Assembly (NCBI GenBank): GCA_016125255.1
Contig: WGMD01000033.1
Coordinates: 1 to 58,410, forward strand
Direction of reading: 5' to 3'
Origin: Planctomycetota bacterium
GTDB lineage: Bacteria; Planctomycetota; Phycisphaerae; Phycisphaerales; Zrk34
Length of the DNA stretch: 58,410 nucleotides
The position numbers were made by a program, and so were the translations under genes. Below, one piece after another: positions 1 to 9,176 of this stretch; the first letter of the stretch is position 1, and every line of letters starts with the position of its first letter. The notes beneath the pieces are model-generated. The model ran no database searches. It had not been told where the DNA came from and worked only from the letters and a program-made list of their open reading frames with translations.

Positions 1-277
1 AGTCCACGACCGCACTCGCATTGATAAGAGGCGCCGAATCGGAACACACCTTAACTGATGCGCCTCACCCTCCCCCAGCCCCGCCCTCAAGGGCGGGGTG
101 TCAGAAGCCCTCCCCCTCCGAGGGGGAGGGTTGGGTGGGGGTGAATCTTGTCAGTCCACGACCGCACTCGCATTGATAAGAGGCGCCGAATCGGAACACA
201 CCTTAACTGATGCGCCTCACCCTCCCCCAGCCCCGCCCTCAAGGGCGGGGAGTCAGAGTCCACACGCCTTGTGAACA
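1..277. repeat. Tandem 152-bp repeat with GC-rich hairpins
   Basis: Positions 1-98 are repeated identically at 153-250, a 152-bp period, and the first copy runs off the left edge. Each copy ends in a GC-rich hairpin (CCCCGCCC, CTCAA-type loop, GGGCGGGG). Between the copies lies a second hairpin, CCCTCCCCCTCC against GGGGGAGGG, so the block resembles a REP/BIME-type dispersed repeat. The hairpin next to 250 could also stop transcription of the sulfatase operon that ends at 278. No gene is seen here; short frames across it are low-complexity translations of the repeat. Confidence 0.85.
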
Positions 278-1702
278 TCACTTTGACTTCATCGTCGCGA
301 ACTGCGCGCCGACGGACTTCTGCCAGCGGTGGAGCATGTCCGTCAACTCCTTCGCCTTCTCAGGCATTTTGGCGGCCAGATCGTGCTTTTCGCCGATGTC
401 GTCGGCGAGATTGTAAAGCTCGACGTGCGGCTCCTCGTAGAACTCGACCAGCTTCCAGTCACGGGCCCGGACCGCGGCGTAAGGGCTCGCGCCGCCGGGA
501 TGATAATGCGGATAGTGCCAGTAGATCGCATCACGATCGAGTTTGCTATTCGGGTTTTTGAGAATGGGCAGCAAACTGACGCCATCGACGGGAACGTGTG
601 ATTTGGCGCCGATCATGTCCAGCACGGTCGGGTAGTAGTCCATCGTGATGACCGGTTCGTCGCAGACGGAGCCGGGCCTGGTGACGCCGGGCCAGTAGAT
701 GATGGTGGGGACGCGGACACCGCCTTCGTAGGCGCTGCCCTTGCCGGCACGGAGCGGGCTGTTGTCGGTCGGGCCGTCGCGCTGGATGGTCAGTCCGCCG
801 TTGTCGCCGGTGAGGATGATGATGGTGCGGTCTTCGAGACCGTTGCGTTTGAGGGCGGCGCGCACCTTGGCGAGCGCCTGATCGACGCCGGTCACGAGCG
901 CGGCGTACTGGGCGTTGTGATGCTGCATGCCGGGTTTGATGAGCGGCTTGTAATGCTCGACGAGATCGGGCCGGCCCTGCACGGGGGCATGCACGGCGTA
1001 GGTCGCGTAGTACAGGAAGAACGGCTCGTCCTTCCAGCGGTCGATGAGCCCCGCGACGTGATCGCAAAGCATGTCGGTCAGGTACTGCCCATTGGGAATG
1101 TCCTCGGGGAAGTTCGCTGTGCGGCCGATGACGGGCGGATCGGTCTTGCCCTTGAAATAAGGGAAATAATACGTCGCCGGCGAGCCCCACTGATTGCCTG
1201 CGATGTTGATGTCGAAGCCCTGATGCTGCGGGAAGTAGGGCTCGATGACCTTCGGATCGTCGGAGCGCGGCGTCAGGTGCCACTTGCCGATGTGCGCGGT
1301 GTGATAGCCCCTGGCACGCATGGCTTCGGCGATGGTCGTGTACTTGAGGTCGAGATACTGCGTCCAATCGGGGACGGCCATCTTGTCCTTGGGATGCATG
1401 TGTCCGGGGATCCAGTCGGTGACGTGCGTCCGGGCCGGGTAAAGCCCCGTCATCATCGCCGCGCGCGTCGGCGAGCAGACGGTGCAGGCGGCGTAACCGG
1501 ACGTGAACTTCTCGCCCTCGGCCGCCAACTTGTCCATATTCGGCGTCTCGTACAGGTCCGACCCGAAGCAATGCGCATCACGCCAGCCCCAGTCGTCGAC
1601 GAGCATGATGATCACATTCCACGGCCGCGCATCCGCCGCCCGCACCGACGCCGGCATCATCATGATGCACATGCACGCAATACTCAGAATCGTCTTTCGC
1701 AT
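278..1702 (-). CDS. Secreted type I sulfatase (formylglycine-dependent)
   Basis: Exported sulfatase of 474 aa expected to cleave sulfate esters from a glycan outside the cytoplasm; the substrate cannot be read from sequence. An N-terminal hydrophobic signal ends near residue 22 (ASVRA). Metal-binding DD is at 36-37. C76-S-P-T-R80 is the formylglycine signature, GKWHL lies at 139-143, and a GDNGG motif follows. It begins 3 bp after the stop of the next sulfatase, so it is the last gene of a minus-strand operon. Start at 1702 is supported by GGAAGA upstream. Family is secure, specificity unknown. Confidence 0.93.
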   Translation of the reverse strand: MRKTILSIACMCIMMMPASVRAADARPWNVIIMLVDDWGWRDAHCFGSDLYETPNMDKLAAEGEKFTSGYAACTVCSPTRAAMMTGLYPARTHVTDWIPGHMHPKDKMAVPDWTQYLDLKYTTIAEAMRARGYHTAHIGKWHLTPRSDDPKVIEPYFPQHQGFDINIAGNQWGSPATYYFPYFKGKTDPPVIGRTANFPEDIPNGQYLTDMLCDHVAGLIDRWKDEPFFLYYATYAVHAPVQGRPDLVEHYKPLIKPGMQHHNAQYAALVTGVDQALAKVRAALKRNGLEDRTIIILTGDNGGLTIQRDGPTDNSPLRAGKGSAYEGGVRVPTIIYWPGVTRPGSVCDEPVITMDYYPTVLDMIGAKSHVPVDGVSLLPILKNPNSKLDRDAIYWHYPHYHPGGASPYAAVRARDWKLVEFYEEPHVELYNLADDIGEKHDLAAKMPEKAKELTDMLHRWQKSVGAQFATMKSK

Positions 1703-1705
1703 GTT

Positions 1706-3199
1706 TCAATCTTCCGGTACGAAATAAGCGCGTTGTTCGAATTTCTCGAGCGCCTGTTCGTTATAGTTGGGGTTAGGGGTCGTGTGTTTGGCGTTGACGG
1801 ATATGAGCCACGCGTCGAGCTTCGCGGACAGCTCCGCCGCGATCTTGGGCTGCTGATTGGCCAGATCGTGATGCTCGCCGATGTCGTCGGCGATGTTGTA
1901 AAGCTCAACGTGCCCGTCCTCCTCGGCGCGGATCAGTTTCCAGTCCCCCTTGCGGATCGCCGAGCCGGGGAACCCGCCCTGATTACCGTAGTGCGGGTAG
2001 TGCCAGTAGAGTGCCTCGCGGTGGAGGGACGCATGCGGGTCTCGCAGGACGGGTGTGAGGATGAGGCCGTCCTTGGTCTGCTCAGGATGAGCGGGCAGAC
2101 CGGCGAGACTGACGAAGGTGGGATAGAAGTCGGTGCTGATGATGGGCGTGTCGCTGGTCTGGCCGGCGGGCGTGAGGCCGGGGGCGCGGATGATGCACGG
2201 CTCGCGCACGCCGCCTTCGTAGAGCCAGCCCTTGCCCCCGCGCAGCGGGAGGTTCGAGGTGGGATGTCCCTCGCTGGAACTGACGCCGCCGTTGTCGGAG
2301 AAGAACACGACGACCGTGTTGTCCGCGATGTTCAGATCGTCCAGCGCCTTGAGCACCTTGCCGACCGCCTGGTCCATCGCATCGACCATCGCCGCGTACA
2401 CCACATGGTCCTGCACCTGCCGGATGCTGCGGGCGTGGTCGGCCATGAACTGCGGGCTGACCGGCGGCAAATCCTTCTTCTTTTCCTTGTATTTGGCGAC
2501 AAGGTCCTCGCGCCCCATCAGCGGAATATGCACCGAGTAAAACGCCAGGTATGCGAGGAACGGCCCGTCCTTGTGCTCGGTCATGAACTTGACCGTCTCG
2601 GTCGCCAGACGATCGGGCAGATGCTCGCCCGGCGGGCCGTCGGGCAGACGCGGATTGCCATAAGGCGAAAAATACTTGCCGCCGCCATACGGTCCGCCGC
2701 GGTCGATCCCGCCCATGTTGATGTCGAAGCCCTGATCTTCGGGCCAGTGACCTTTGGGTCCGAGGTGCCACTTGCCGGCGAAGAACGTCGCGTATCCCCC
2801 CGCCTTCAGCGCCTCCGCCATCGTCACCTGATCCAGCGCGAGTTCCTCCGCATAAGGCGCCGGCAACATCTTCGTCGGCCGCTTCCATTTATCCGGCTGG
2901 GCCGCGCCGATGTAGTCCGTGATCCCTGTGCGCACGGGGTATTGTCCGGTCATCAGACTCGCCCGCGTCGGACTGCACACGGGGCACGCCGCATACGCCT
3001 GCGTGAAGCGCAGCCCGGTCGTGGCGAACCTGGCGATGTTCGGCGTGTCGTAGAACGTCTTGGGATTGTTCGGGCTGATATCCGCCCACCCCAGATCGTC
3101 CACGAGGATGAAAAGGAAGTTCGGCTTCGACGCGCCGGCGGCGAGCGAAGCGATGCAAACCAACGCCAGTGCGACAAGACTACTCTTCTTTATTGCCAT
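1706..3199 (-). CDS. Secreted type I sulfatase
   Basis: Second sulfatase of the operon, 497 aa from the chosen start. The frame is open to 3295, but the ATG at 3199 gives a clean signal peptide (residues about 1-22, cut after LAAGA), whereas the longer form buries it. The formylglycine motif is C75-S-P-T-R79 followed by ASLMTGQYP. Metal ligands VDDLGW are at 33-38, and GKWHLGP and SDNGG follow. The start overlaps the end of the upstream sulfatase by 20 bp, suggesting translational coupling. Related to the neighbour at 278-1702 (both end in a LYNLADDIGE / LYNIADDIGE-type block), so probably a duplication. Confidence 0.93.
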   Translation of the reverse strand: MAIKKSSLVALALVCIASLAAGASKPNFLFILVDDLGWADISPNNPKTFYDTPNIARFATTGLRFTQAYAACPVCSPTRASLMTGQYPVRTGITDYIGAAQPDKWKRPTKMLPAPYAEELALDQVTMAEALKAGGYATFFAGKWHLGPKGHWPEDQGFDINMGGIDRGGPYGGGKYFSPYGNPRLPDGPPGEHLPDRLATETVKFMTEHKDGPFLAYLAFYSVHIPLMGREDLVAKYKEKKKDLPPVSPQFMADHARSIRQVQDHVVYAAMVDAMDQAVGKVLKALDDLNIADNTVVVFFSDNGGVSSSEGHPTSNLPLRGGKGWLYEGGVREPCIIRAPGLTPAGQTSDTPIISTDFYPTFVSLAGLPAHPEQTKDGLILTPVLRDPHASLHREALYWHYPHYGNQGGFPGSAIRKGDWKLIRAEEDGHVELYNIADDIGEHHDLANQQPKIAAELSAKLDAWLISVNAKHTTPNPNYNEQALEKFEQRAYFVPED

Positions 3200-4676
3200 G
3201 TTTCTTGGTTTCTTTCGTTTTGCGAGGACCGCCATAATATAGATATTCGTCGAATTTATCAGCACCGCCGACGACGCGCGGATCGGCGGTCTCACGCAGT
3301 TCTTCCGTCAATTGTTTGCTTAACCGCTCGCGGACTTCCTTGTACTCCGGGTCGGTCGCGACGTTGTGAAGCTGATCCGGGTCCTTGCTCAGATCATAAA
3401 GCTCCTCCGCCGGCCGCTTGGCGAAGTTCCACTCGAAGTATTTAGCGTACTGCGGATCGTCGCGATGTTCGATGATGAACGCCTTGGTCGGTCCGTCATC
3501 GGTGTCGCTGAACGCCCAGCCCATCGCCGCCTGCGTCGCGTCGGCGATGCCGTCGGGCCAGAGTCCCGGCTTGAAGTTACGGATATAGACGTACCGATCC
3601 GTCCGCATCGCCCGGCTCGGATAACCTTCCATGCTCGGCCTGGCCTGGCTGGGCACGTGGCGCTCCTTGCCGAAGATCGCATGATCCCGCGCGGGATCGA
3701 TGCGGCCGGACTTACCCGATTCGAGCATCGGCAGGAGCGATCTGCCCGTCATCTCGTCGGGGATCGGCACGCCCGCCGCATCGAGAAACGTCGGCGCCAG
3801 ATCGACAAAGCTCACAAAGTCCGTCACGCGCCGCCCTCCCGGCACTTTCGCCCCCCAGCGGATCGCCAGCGGCACGTGCACGCTCATGTCGTACAGATTG
3901 CTCTTGCAACGCGGGAACGGCAGGCCGTGATCGCCGGTGACGACGATGATCGTGTTCTCCAGTTCGCCCATCTTTTCGACCAAGTCAATCACATGCGCCA
4001 CATCCGAATCGAACCGCTGCACGGCGAAGTAATAGTCCGCGATGTCGCTGCGCACTTGCGGCACATTGGGCCAGAAGCCGGGCACGGGGATCTTGTCGAC
4101 GTCGATGCCGCCCTTCTTGCCTTGTCCGTCGACATACGGCCGATGCGGATCGTGCGCGCCGAGCCAGAAGCAGAACGGCGCGCCCTTGGGGCGATGCGTG
4201 ATGAAGTCCTCGAAGTTCTTGAAATTCGGCCCGGCGGGATCGGTGTTCGTGTATCCCCCGGGTTCGAGTCGGCCGGGGCCCCATGCCTTGCGCCAGTGAC
4301 CGACGAAATACCCCGCTTTTTCCAAAAGCAGCGGATACGTCGGAAACTTCGTCTGGAGGGTTGACCAGAGATTCGCGCCTTCTTCGAGCCGCCAATGGTA
4401 CTGCCCGGTGAGGACCGCGCCGCGGCTGGGCGTGCACGAGGGGGCGGACACGTAGGCGAAATCGAACAGCACGCCTTCCTTGGCGATGCGGTCGAACGCC
4501 GGCGTCTTGACCACCGGGTCGCCGTACATCGGCGAGTGCGGCCAGCCCCAGTCGTCGGCGATGGCGAAGATGATGTTCGGCCGCTCGGGCGATGCAGCGA
4601 GCACGCGGCCGACGATGACAAGCATCAGCACGCCCATCACGGCTGCGCGCACGCCTGTTCGGGTCCAATCGATCAT
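3180..4676 (-). CDS. Secreted type I sulfatase, divergent subfamily
   Basis: First sulfatase of the three-gene operon, 498 aa from ATG 4676, chosen because GGAGG sits about 9 nt upstream and a signal peptide follows (hydrophobic 11-27, cut near VLAAS). The formylglycine motif is C81-T-P-S-R85 and the N-terminal metal site is ADDWGW. The usual GKWHxG is replaced by GHWRKAWGPG, so this belongs to a different sulfatase subfamily from its two neighbours. The C-terminus is rich in Lys and Glu. Likely acts on another sulfate position of the same glycan; this last point is inference. Confidence 0.92.
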   Translation of the reverse strand: MIDWTRTGVRAAVMGVLMLVIVGRVLAASPERPNIIFAIADDWGWPHSPMYGDPVVKTPAFDRIAKEGVLFDFAYVSAPSCTPSRGAVLTGQYHWRLEEGANLWSTLQTKFPTYPLLLEKAGYFVGHWRKAWGPGRLEPGGYTNTDPAGPNFKNFEDFITHRPKGAPFCFWLGAHDPHRPYVDGQGKKGGIDVDKIPVPGFWPNVPQVRSDIADYYFAVQRFDSDVAHVIDLVEKMGELENTIIVVTGDHGLPFPRCKSNLYDMSVHVPLAIRWGAKVPGGRRVTDFVSFVDLAPTFLDAAGVPIPDEMTGRSLLPMLESGKSGRIDPARDHAIFGKERHVPSQARPSMEGYPSRAMRTDRYVYIRNFKPGLWPDGIADATQAAMGWAFSDTDDGPTKAFIIEHRDDPQYAKYFEWNFAKRPAEELYDLSKDPDQLHNVATDPEYKEVRERLSKQLTEELRETADPRVVGGADKFDEYLYYGGPRKTKETKKHGNKEE

Positions 4677-4792
4677 TTGCACAATGCCTCCGAGCGGGAT
4701 ACAGGAGCCGGCATGCGTTCGCATACGCATGCCAACGCATATCCCAACGGATTTCTTGCATCCGTGCAACCCATCAAAGGACGCAGATGTTT

Positions 4793-4893
4793 GGGTGCCA
4801 CGGCTTGGCTCGGCAAGCCGTGCGTTCGGTCGAACCATTCTTCGTATCACGCTGCGGCACGGCTTGGGCGAAGACGCCCAAACCGTGGCACCC
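4793..4893. repeat. Small repeat with terminal inverted repeats (MITE-like)
   Basis: A 101-bp segment bounded by near-perfect 16-bp inverted repeats, 4793-4808 and 4878-4893 (15 of 16 pair). Inside are two further hairpins: CACGGCTTG (4799-4807) with CAAGCCGTG (4814-4822), and CACGGCTTGGGCG with CGCCCAAACCGTG around an AAGA loop. It fills most of the gap between the sulfatase and DUF1501 genes. It resembles dispersed palindromes common in planctomycete genomes; copy number cannot be judged from one window. Confidence 0.6.
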
Positions 4894-4907
4894 CGCCGGG
4901 GAAGGGG

Positions 4908-6392
4908 TTAAGCGAGCACTTCCTCGATCACGCGGCCGTGGACGTCGGTGAGTTTGCGTTCAAAGCCATCGTGGTAGTAGCTGAGGCGGTTGAAGTCGAG
5001 GCCGAGGATGCGGAGGATCGTGGCGTGGAATTCCCAGACGGTGGCGACATGTTCGACGGCTTTCTGTCCGAACTCGTCGGTGGCGCCGAAGGTGAACGGA
5101 GCGCGGACGCCGGCGCCGGCGAGCATGCAGGTGAATCCATCGGGGTTGTGGTCCCGTCCGGAGGCGCCCTTCTGAAACGTGGGCATGCGACCGAATTCGG
5201 AGCAGAGGACGACGAGGGTATCGTTGAGCATGCCGCGCTGTTTGAGATCGCGGATGAGCGCGGCGGCGGGCTGATCGAGGATGGGGCCATGAATGTCGTA
5301 CTGCTTCTTGAGCGTCTTGTGCCCGTCCCAGTTGCCGACGCCTTCCCCCATGGCGTACGCGCCGTTGAAAAGCTGCACGAAGCGCACGCCGCGCTCGAGC
5401 AGCCGGCGGGCGAGGATGCAGTTGCGGGCGAAGCCGGACTTGAGTTTGTTCTCCGTATCGTCGGCACCGTACATGCTCAGGATGTGCGCCGGTTCGCTGG
5501 ACAGGTCGGTGACTTCGGGCACGGAAAGCTGCATATTGGCGGCAAGCTCGTAGCTTGCGATGCGAGCGGCCAGATCGGAGTCGCCGGGGTGCTGTTGCAT
5601 GTGCGTCGCGTTGAGCGCGGCCAGCGCCCGCCGCGCCGCCAGATCGGCCGCCGGACTCACGCCGCTGGGCAGCGCCAGATTGCGGATCGGTCGCGCGGCG
5701 TTGAAGGGCGTGCCCTGAAAGACGGCGGGCAGGAATCCGGCGCCCCAGTTGTTGCCCGAACTCTGCGGGACGCCGCGCGGATCGGGGATCGCCACGAAGG
5801 CCGGCAGGTCGTCGGCTTCGGAACCCAGCGCGTAATTGACCCATGCACCCATGGACGGGAAGCCGTCGAGGATGTTGCCGGTGGACATGAAATTCTCGCC
5901 GGGGCCGTGCGTGTTGGTCTTGCTGGTCATCGAGTGAATGAAGCAGAAATCGTCGGCCAGCTCGCCGAGGTGCGACACCAGATCGCTCATCATCTTTCCG
6001 CTTTTGCCGCGCGGGCGGAAGGGATAGAGCGGCGCGGTGAGATTGCCCTGCGCGCCTTGGAATGTGACAAGCTTTTCGCCGCCGGGCAGCGGTTTGCCGT
6101 CATACTTGACGAGGTCGGGCTTGTAGTCCCATGTGTCCAGATGACTGATCGCGCCGGAGCAGAAGATGACGACGACGCGCGTCGCTTTGGGAGCGAAGTG
6201 GGCGAGGCGCGGGGCCTGCGGTCGGGACGGATCGATGACGGGGCGAATGGGACCGTCGTCGGCGAGCAGGCGGTCGGTGTGAAGCAACTGCGCGAGGGCG
6301 ATGCCGCCGAGGCCGGTGCCGGTATGCCGCAGAAACTGTCGGCGATCCAAAAGCGACCGACCCGCGGCGGACAGATGCTCAATGTTCGACAT
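4908..6392 (-). CDS. DUF1501 family protein, Tat-exported
   Basis: A 494-aa DUF1501 protein from ATG 6392; a GTG two codons upstream is possible, but the ATG has a better placed GGAAGG. The N-terminus carries a twin-arginine-type signal ([17 protein letters not shown]) with a hydrophobic stretch to about residue 40. Family hallmarks are [16 protein letters not shown], an [12 protein letters not shown]-like block and [10 protein letters not shown] near the C-terminus. DUF1501 proteins are sulfatase/alkaline-phosphatase-fold relatives almost always encoded beside DUF1549/DUF1553 proteins, as here (15-bp gap). The biochemical role is not established; a part in periplasmic glycan breakdown is inferred from context. 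Confidence 0.93.
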   Translation of the reverse strand: MSNIEHLSAAGRSLLDRRQFLRHTGTGLGGIALAQLLHTDRLLADDGPIRPVIDPSRPQAPRLAHFAPKATRVVVIFCSGAISHLDTWDYKPDLVKYDGKPLPGGEKLVTFQGAQGNLTAPLYPFRPRGKSGKMMSDLVSHLGELADDFCFIHSMTSKTNTHGPGENFMSTGNILDGFPSMGAWVNYALGSEADDLPAFVAIPDPRGVPQSSGNNWGAGFLPAVFQGTPFNAARPIRNLALPSGVSPAADLAARRALAALNATHMQQHPGDSDLAARIASYELAANMQLSVPEVTDLSSEPAHILSMYGADDTENKLKSGFARNCILARRLLERGVRFVQLFNGAYAMGEGVGNWDGHKTLKKQYDIHGPILDQPAAALIRDLKQRGMLNDTLVVLCSEFGRMPTFQKGASGRDHNPDGFTCMLAGAGVRAPFTFGATDEFGQKAVEHVATVWEFHATILRILGLDFNRLSYYHDGFERKLTDVHGRVIEEVLA

Positions 6393-6407
6393 GGTCACAA
6401 CCTTCCA

Positions 6408-9152
6408 TCAGGGGATGAACAAAAATTCGTTCGTGTTGAACAGCACGCGGGCCAGTTCCGTCAGTCCGTGCTCGCTAACGAGGGGATCGACGGCGGCGCG
6501 CTCCGCATCGGTCGGCTTGCGCTCAAGGACGAGCATGAAAGCGCGATCGATCTGCCGCTGCGTATCCGGTCCGGCTTCCTTCTCGACACGCTGGGCGAGG
6601 TCGGCCGCGACGGTCATCGTGAACGAGGAGTTGAAAAGATTGAGCGACTGGATCGCGGTCGTGGAGCGCGGGCGTTTGGGCTGGGACTGCCCGGCGTCGG
6701 GGCAATCGAAGGCGCCGAACACAGGCGCGCCTTCCATGCGGACCTTTTCCGCGTAGATCATCCGCCGAAATTCCGCCGGGCCCCATTCGGTTTTCGGTTC
6801 GTAGTTCCGCACATAGTTGGCATTGGGCTCGAAGAGTCCGAAGCCGGGGCCGCCCATGGACAGATCGAGCACGCCCGCCGCCGCCAGCATGCTGTCGCGC
6901 ATCGGCTCGGCTTGAAGGCGTCGTGTCGGATAGCGCCAAAGGAGCCGCGCCCCGCGGTCGATCGCCATCGCCTTGTCGTTCGCATCCGTCGATTGGCGGA
7001 AGGTGCGGCTGGTGAGGATGAGGCGGTGCATGTGCTTGATGGACCATCCGCCGCGGATGAATTCTCTGGCGAGCCAGTCCAGGAGCTTGGGATGCGAGGG
7101 CGCGGTGCCGTTGCCGCCGAAGTCGCTGGGCGTGTCGACGATGCCGGTGCCGAAGTGTTCCTGCCAGAGTCGATTGACGAGCACGCGCGCCGTGAGCGGG
7201 TTGGACGGATCGACGACCCACTTGGCGAATGCGACGCGACGATTCGCTTCCGGTTCGTTCATGGCCATCGGCACCGAACCGAGAATCGAGATCACATCCG
7301 GCGCGACTTCTTCGCGCGGACTGAACGGGTCGCCGCGGAAGAGTCGATGGGTCGGCGCCGGCTGAACGAAGCGGCCCGCGTAGACGGTGTCACGCTGATC
7401 GAGCTTCTTGCGTTCGGCTTCGAGTTCGGCCTTCTCCTTCTTGAGCTGCGCGATCTGCGCCCGATCCGCCTGCGAGCGGTCGGGCTTGTAGATGCCCGGG
7501 GCGCGGTCGGGCGAACTGGCGACGGCGACCCACGGGCCCCCGCCGTTGGCGATTTCGATCACGTAACTCGTCGGAATGCGATCGACATACTTGCCATCAC
7601 GGTCGCGGCCCCAGACGAGCCGATCGATGCGCGAGGCGGCGGGCAGTTCAATCATGGCCCAACCGGAGCCCGACTCGTTGGAGATCCAACTGTGCGCATT
7701 GCCGTACTGCCCGTCGTTGAGATGCGGAATCTGGTGAATGTCGTAGCCGGGCAGCAGACTCGACGCCGACGCCTTCGCGCCGGCGGTCGCCAGCGCGACG
7801 TTGGTCGGCTTGGAGCCGTCGAGCGGGGCGGAGATCAGCTCGATTTCGTCGATGCACGGCTGCGAGCCGTTGTTGGTGGCGAAGATGGAAAATCGGACGC
7901 GGGTGGCGACCACCGGTTCAAACCGCTCGATGTTGCGCTGAGCATCGGGCGCGTCGCCGCGCACGTCACCCAGATCGCTGAGCCGGCTATCGATTTCGCC
8001 CAGCCGCCCGTCGATGACGGCGACCTGCTTCGCGCGCTCCTGCGCCAGTTCAAGCGGCAGACGCATCGGGCGCGAGCCGTGCTGCACGCCGGCGAACACG
8101 GCCGTCAGGGCGTAGTAGTCCTTCTGAAGCACGGGGTCGAACTTGTGGTCGTGACAGCGGGCGCAGCCGACGGTCAGACCCAACAGCGACTGGCTCACGA
8201 CGGAGACGATGTCGTGAAGTTCGTTGGCGCGCTGCTGGACGCCGAGCTGCGGGTCCTGGCCTTTGACCTGATCCCACGCGCCGGCGACGAGGAAGCCGGT
8301 CGCCTCGTCGATATTCACCGTGTCGCCGGCCAGTTGATCGAAGACGAACTGGTCATAGGGCAGATCGCTGTTGAGGGCGGAGATGACCCAGTCGCGGAAG
8401 TGATACGCATCCTTGCGCGGCTGATTCATCTCAAACCCGTGCGTGTCGGCGTAACGGATCACGTCCAACCAGTGCTGCGCCCACCGCTCGCCGTAGCGCG
8501 GGCTCGCCAGCACACGCTCGACAAGCTGGGCATAGGCATCGGGGGATGGGTCTTGGATGAACGCCTGCACTTCGTCTTCCGTCGGCGGCAAGCCGAGCAT
8601 GACGAGGTAGACGCGGCGAATGAGCGTGCGGCGATCTGCTTCGGGGGACAGCGTCAGGCCGTCCTTGGCGAGGCGGTCGAGGATGAACGCATCGATCGGA
8701 TTGTTCGTCGGCGCATCGACGTTCGGCGGGGTCGGGTCGGTGATGGGTTGAAACGACCAGTGACTGGTCATGCGTTTGTAGGCCATCGTGTCGTCGCCGG
8801 GCATCGGAGCGCCGGCGGCGATCCATGCACGGAGCTTGTCGATCTGATCGGCGGAGAGCGGATCGGACTTGCGGGGCATGCGTTCGTCGGGATCGGACTT
8901 GGTGATGAGCTGAATGAGATGGCTTTCATCGGGTTTGCCCGGTTCGAGGGCGGGCTTGCCCGAGGCCCCGCCGTGCAGCGCGAAGGCGCGCTGATCGAGG
9001 CGGAGTTCATGCGTCTGCTTGTCGGGGCCGTGACACTTGTAGCAATGCTCCGCAAGAATCGGCTTGATGTCGCGGGCGTAGTCGATCTCCGCGGCGCGAA
9101 CCGCCGGTAGCACGAAGCTGGTTAGAGCAATCGCAAAAACCGCCTGTTTCAC
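6408..9152 (-). CDS. PSCyt1/DUF1549/DUF1553 cytochrome-like protein with discoidin-like insert
   Basis: A large secreted protein of 914 aa. Signal peptide 1-20 is followed by a heme-binding PSCyt1 domain with C37-Y-K-C40-H41, then DUF1549 (about 150-360) containing a second CxxCH (GCARCH, near 329). An inserted jelly-roll, discoidin/F5-8-like region lies at about 415-560, then a Lys/Glu coiled segment, then DUF1553 (about 610-880). The start is GTG at 9152 with GGAGG nine bases upstream. The paired DUF1501 gene follows after 15 bp. Such proteins are typical of Planctomycetota and are thought to take part in periplasmic redox or polysaccharide processing; no reaction is proven. Confidence 0.92.
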   Translation of the reverse strand: MKQAVFAIALTSFVLPAVRAAEIDYARDIKPILAEHCYKCHGPDKQTHELRLDQRAFALHGGASGKPALEPGKPDESHLIQLITKSDPDERMPRKSDPLSADQIDKLRAWIAAGAPMPGDDTMAYKRMTSHWSFQPITDPTPPNVDAPTNNPIDAFILDRLAKDGLTLSPEADRRTLIRRVYLVMLGLPPTEDEVQAFIQDPSPDAYAQLVERVLASPRYGERWAQHWLDVIRYADTHGFEMNQPRKDAYHFRDWVISALNSDLPYDQFVFDQLAGDTVNIDEATGFLVAGAWDQVKGQDPQLGVQQRANELHDIVSVVSQSLLGLTVGCARCHDHKFDPVLQKDYYALTAVFAGVQHGSRPMRLPLELAQERAKQVAVIDGRLGEIDSRLSDLGDVRGDAPDAQRNIERFEPVVATRVRFSIFATNNGSQPCIDEIELISAPLDGSKPTNVALATAGAKASASSLLPGYDIHQIPHLNDGQYGNAHSWISNESGSGWAMIELPAASRIDRLVWGRDRDGKYVDRIPTSYVIEIANGGGPWVAVASSPDRAPGIYKPDRSQADRAQIAQLKKEKAELEAERKKLDQRDTVYAGRFVQPAPTHRLFRGDPFSPREEVAPDVISILGSVPMAMNEPEANRRVAFAKWVVDPSNPLTARVLVNRLWQEHFGTGIVDTPSDFGGNGTAPSHPKLLDWLAREFIRGGWSIKHMHRLILTSRTFRQSTDANDKAMAIDRGARLLWRYPTRRLQAEPMRDSMLAAAGVLDLSMGGPGFGLFEPNANYVRNYEPKTEWGPAEFRRMIYAEKVRMEGAPVFGAFDCPDAGQSQPKRPRSTTAIQSLNLFNSSFTMTVAADLAQRVEKEAGPDTQRQIDRAFMLVLERKPTDAERAAVDPLVSEHGLTELARVLFNTNEFLFIP

Positions 9153-9176
9153 AAGAGAACCTCCATGAGTTGGAGT

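Noticed and set aside
917-3445. Plus-strand frame of 842 codons over the sulfatases
   Set aside because: Antisense shadow of two sulfatases with intact active-site motifs.
4395-9110. Very long plus-strand frame (over 1500 codons) opposite DUF1501/DUF1553
   Set aside because: It is antisense to two clear genes with conserved motifs. High GC removes stop codons from the opposite strand, and the translation has no domain logic.
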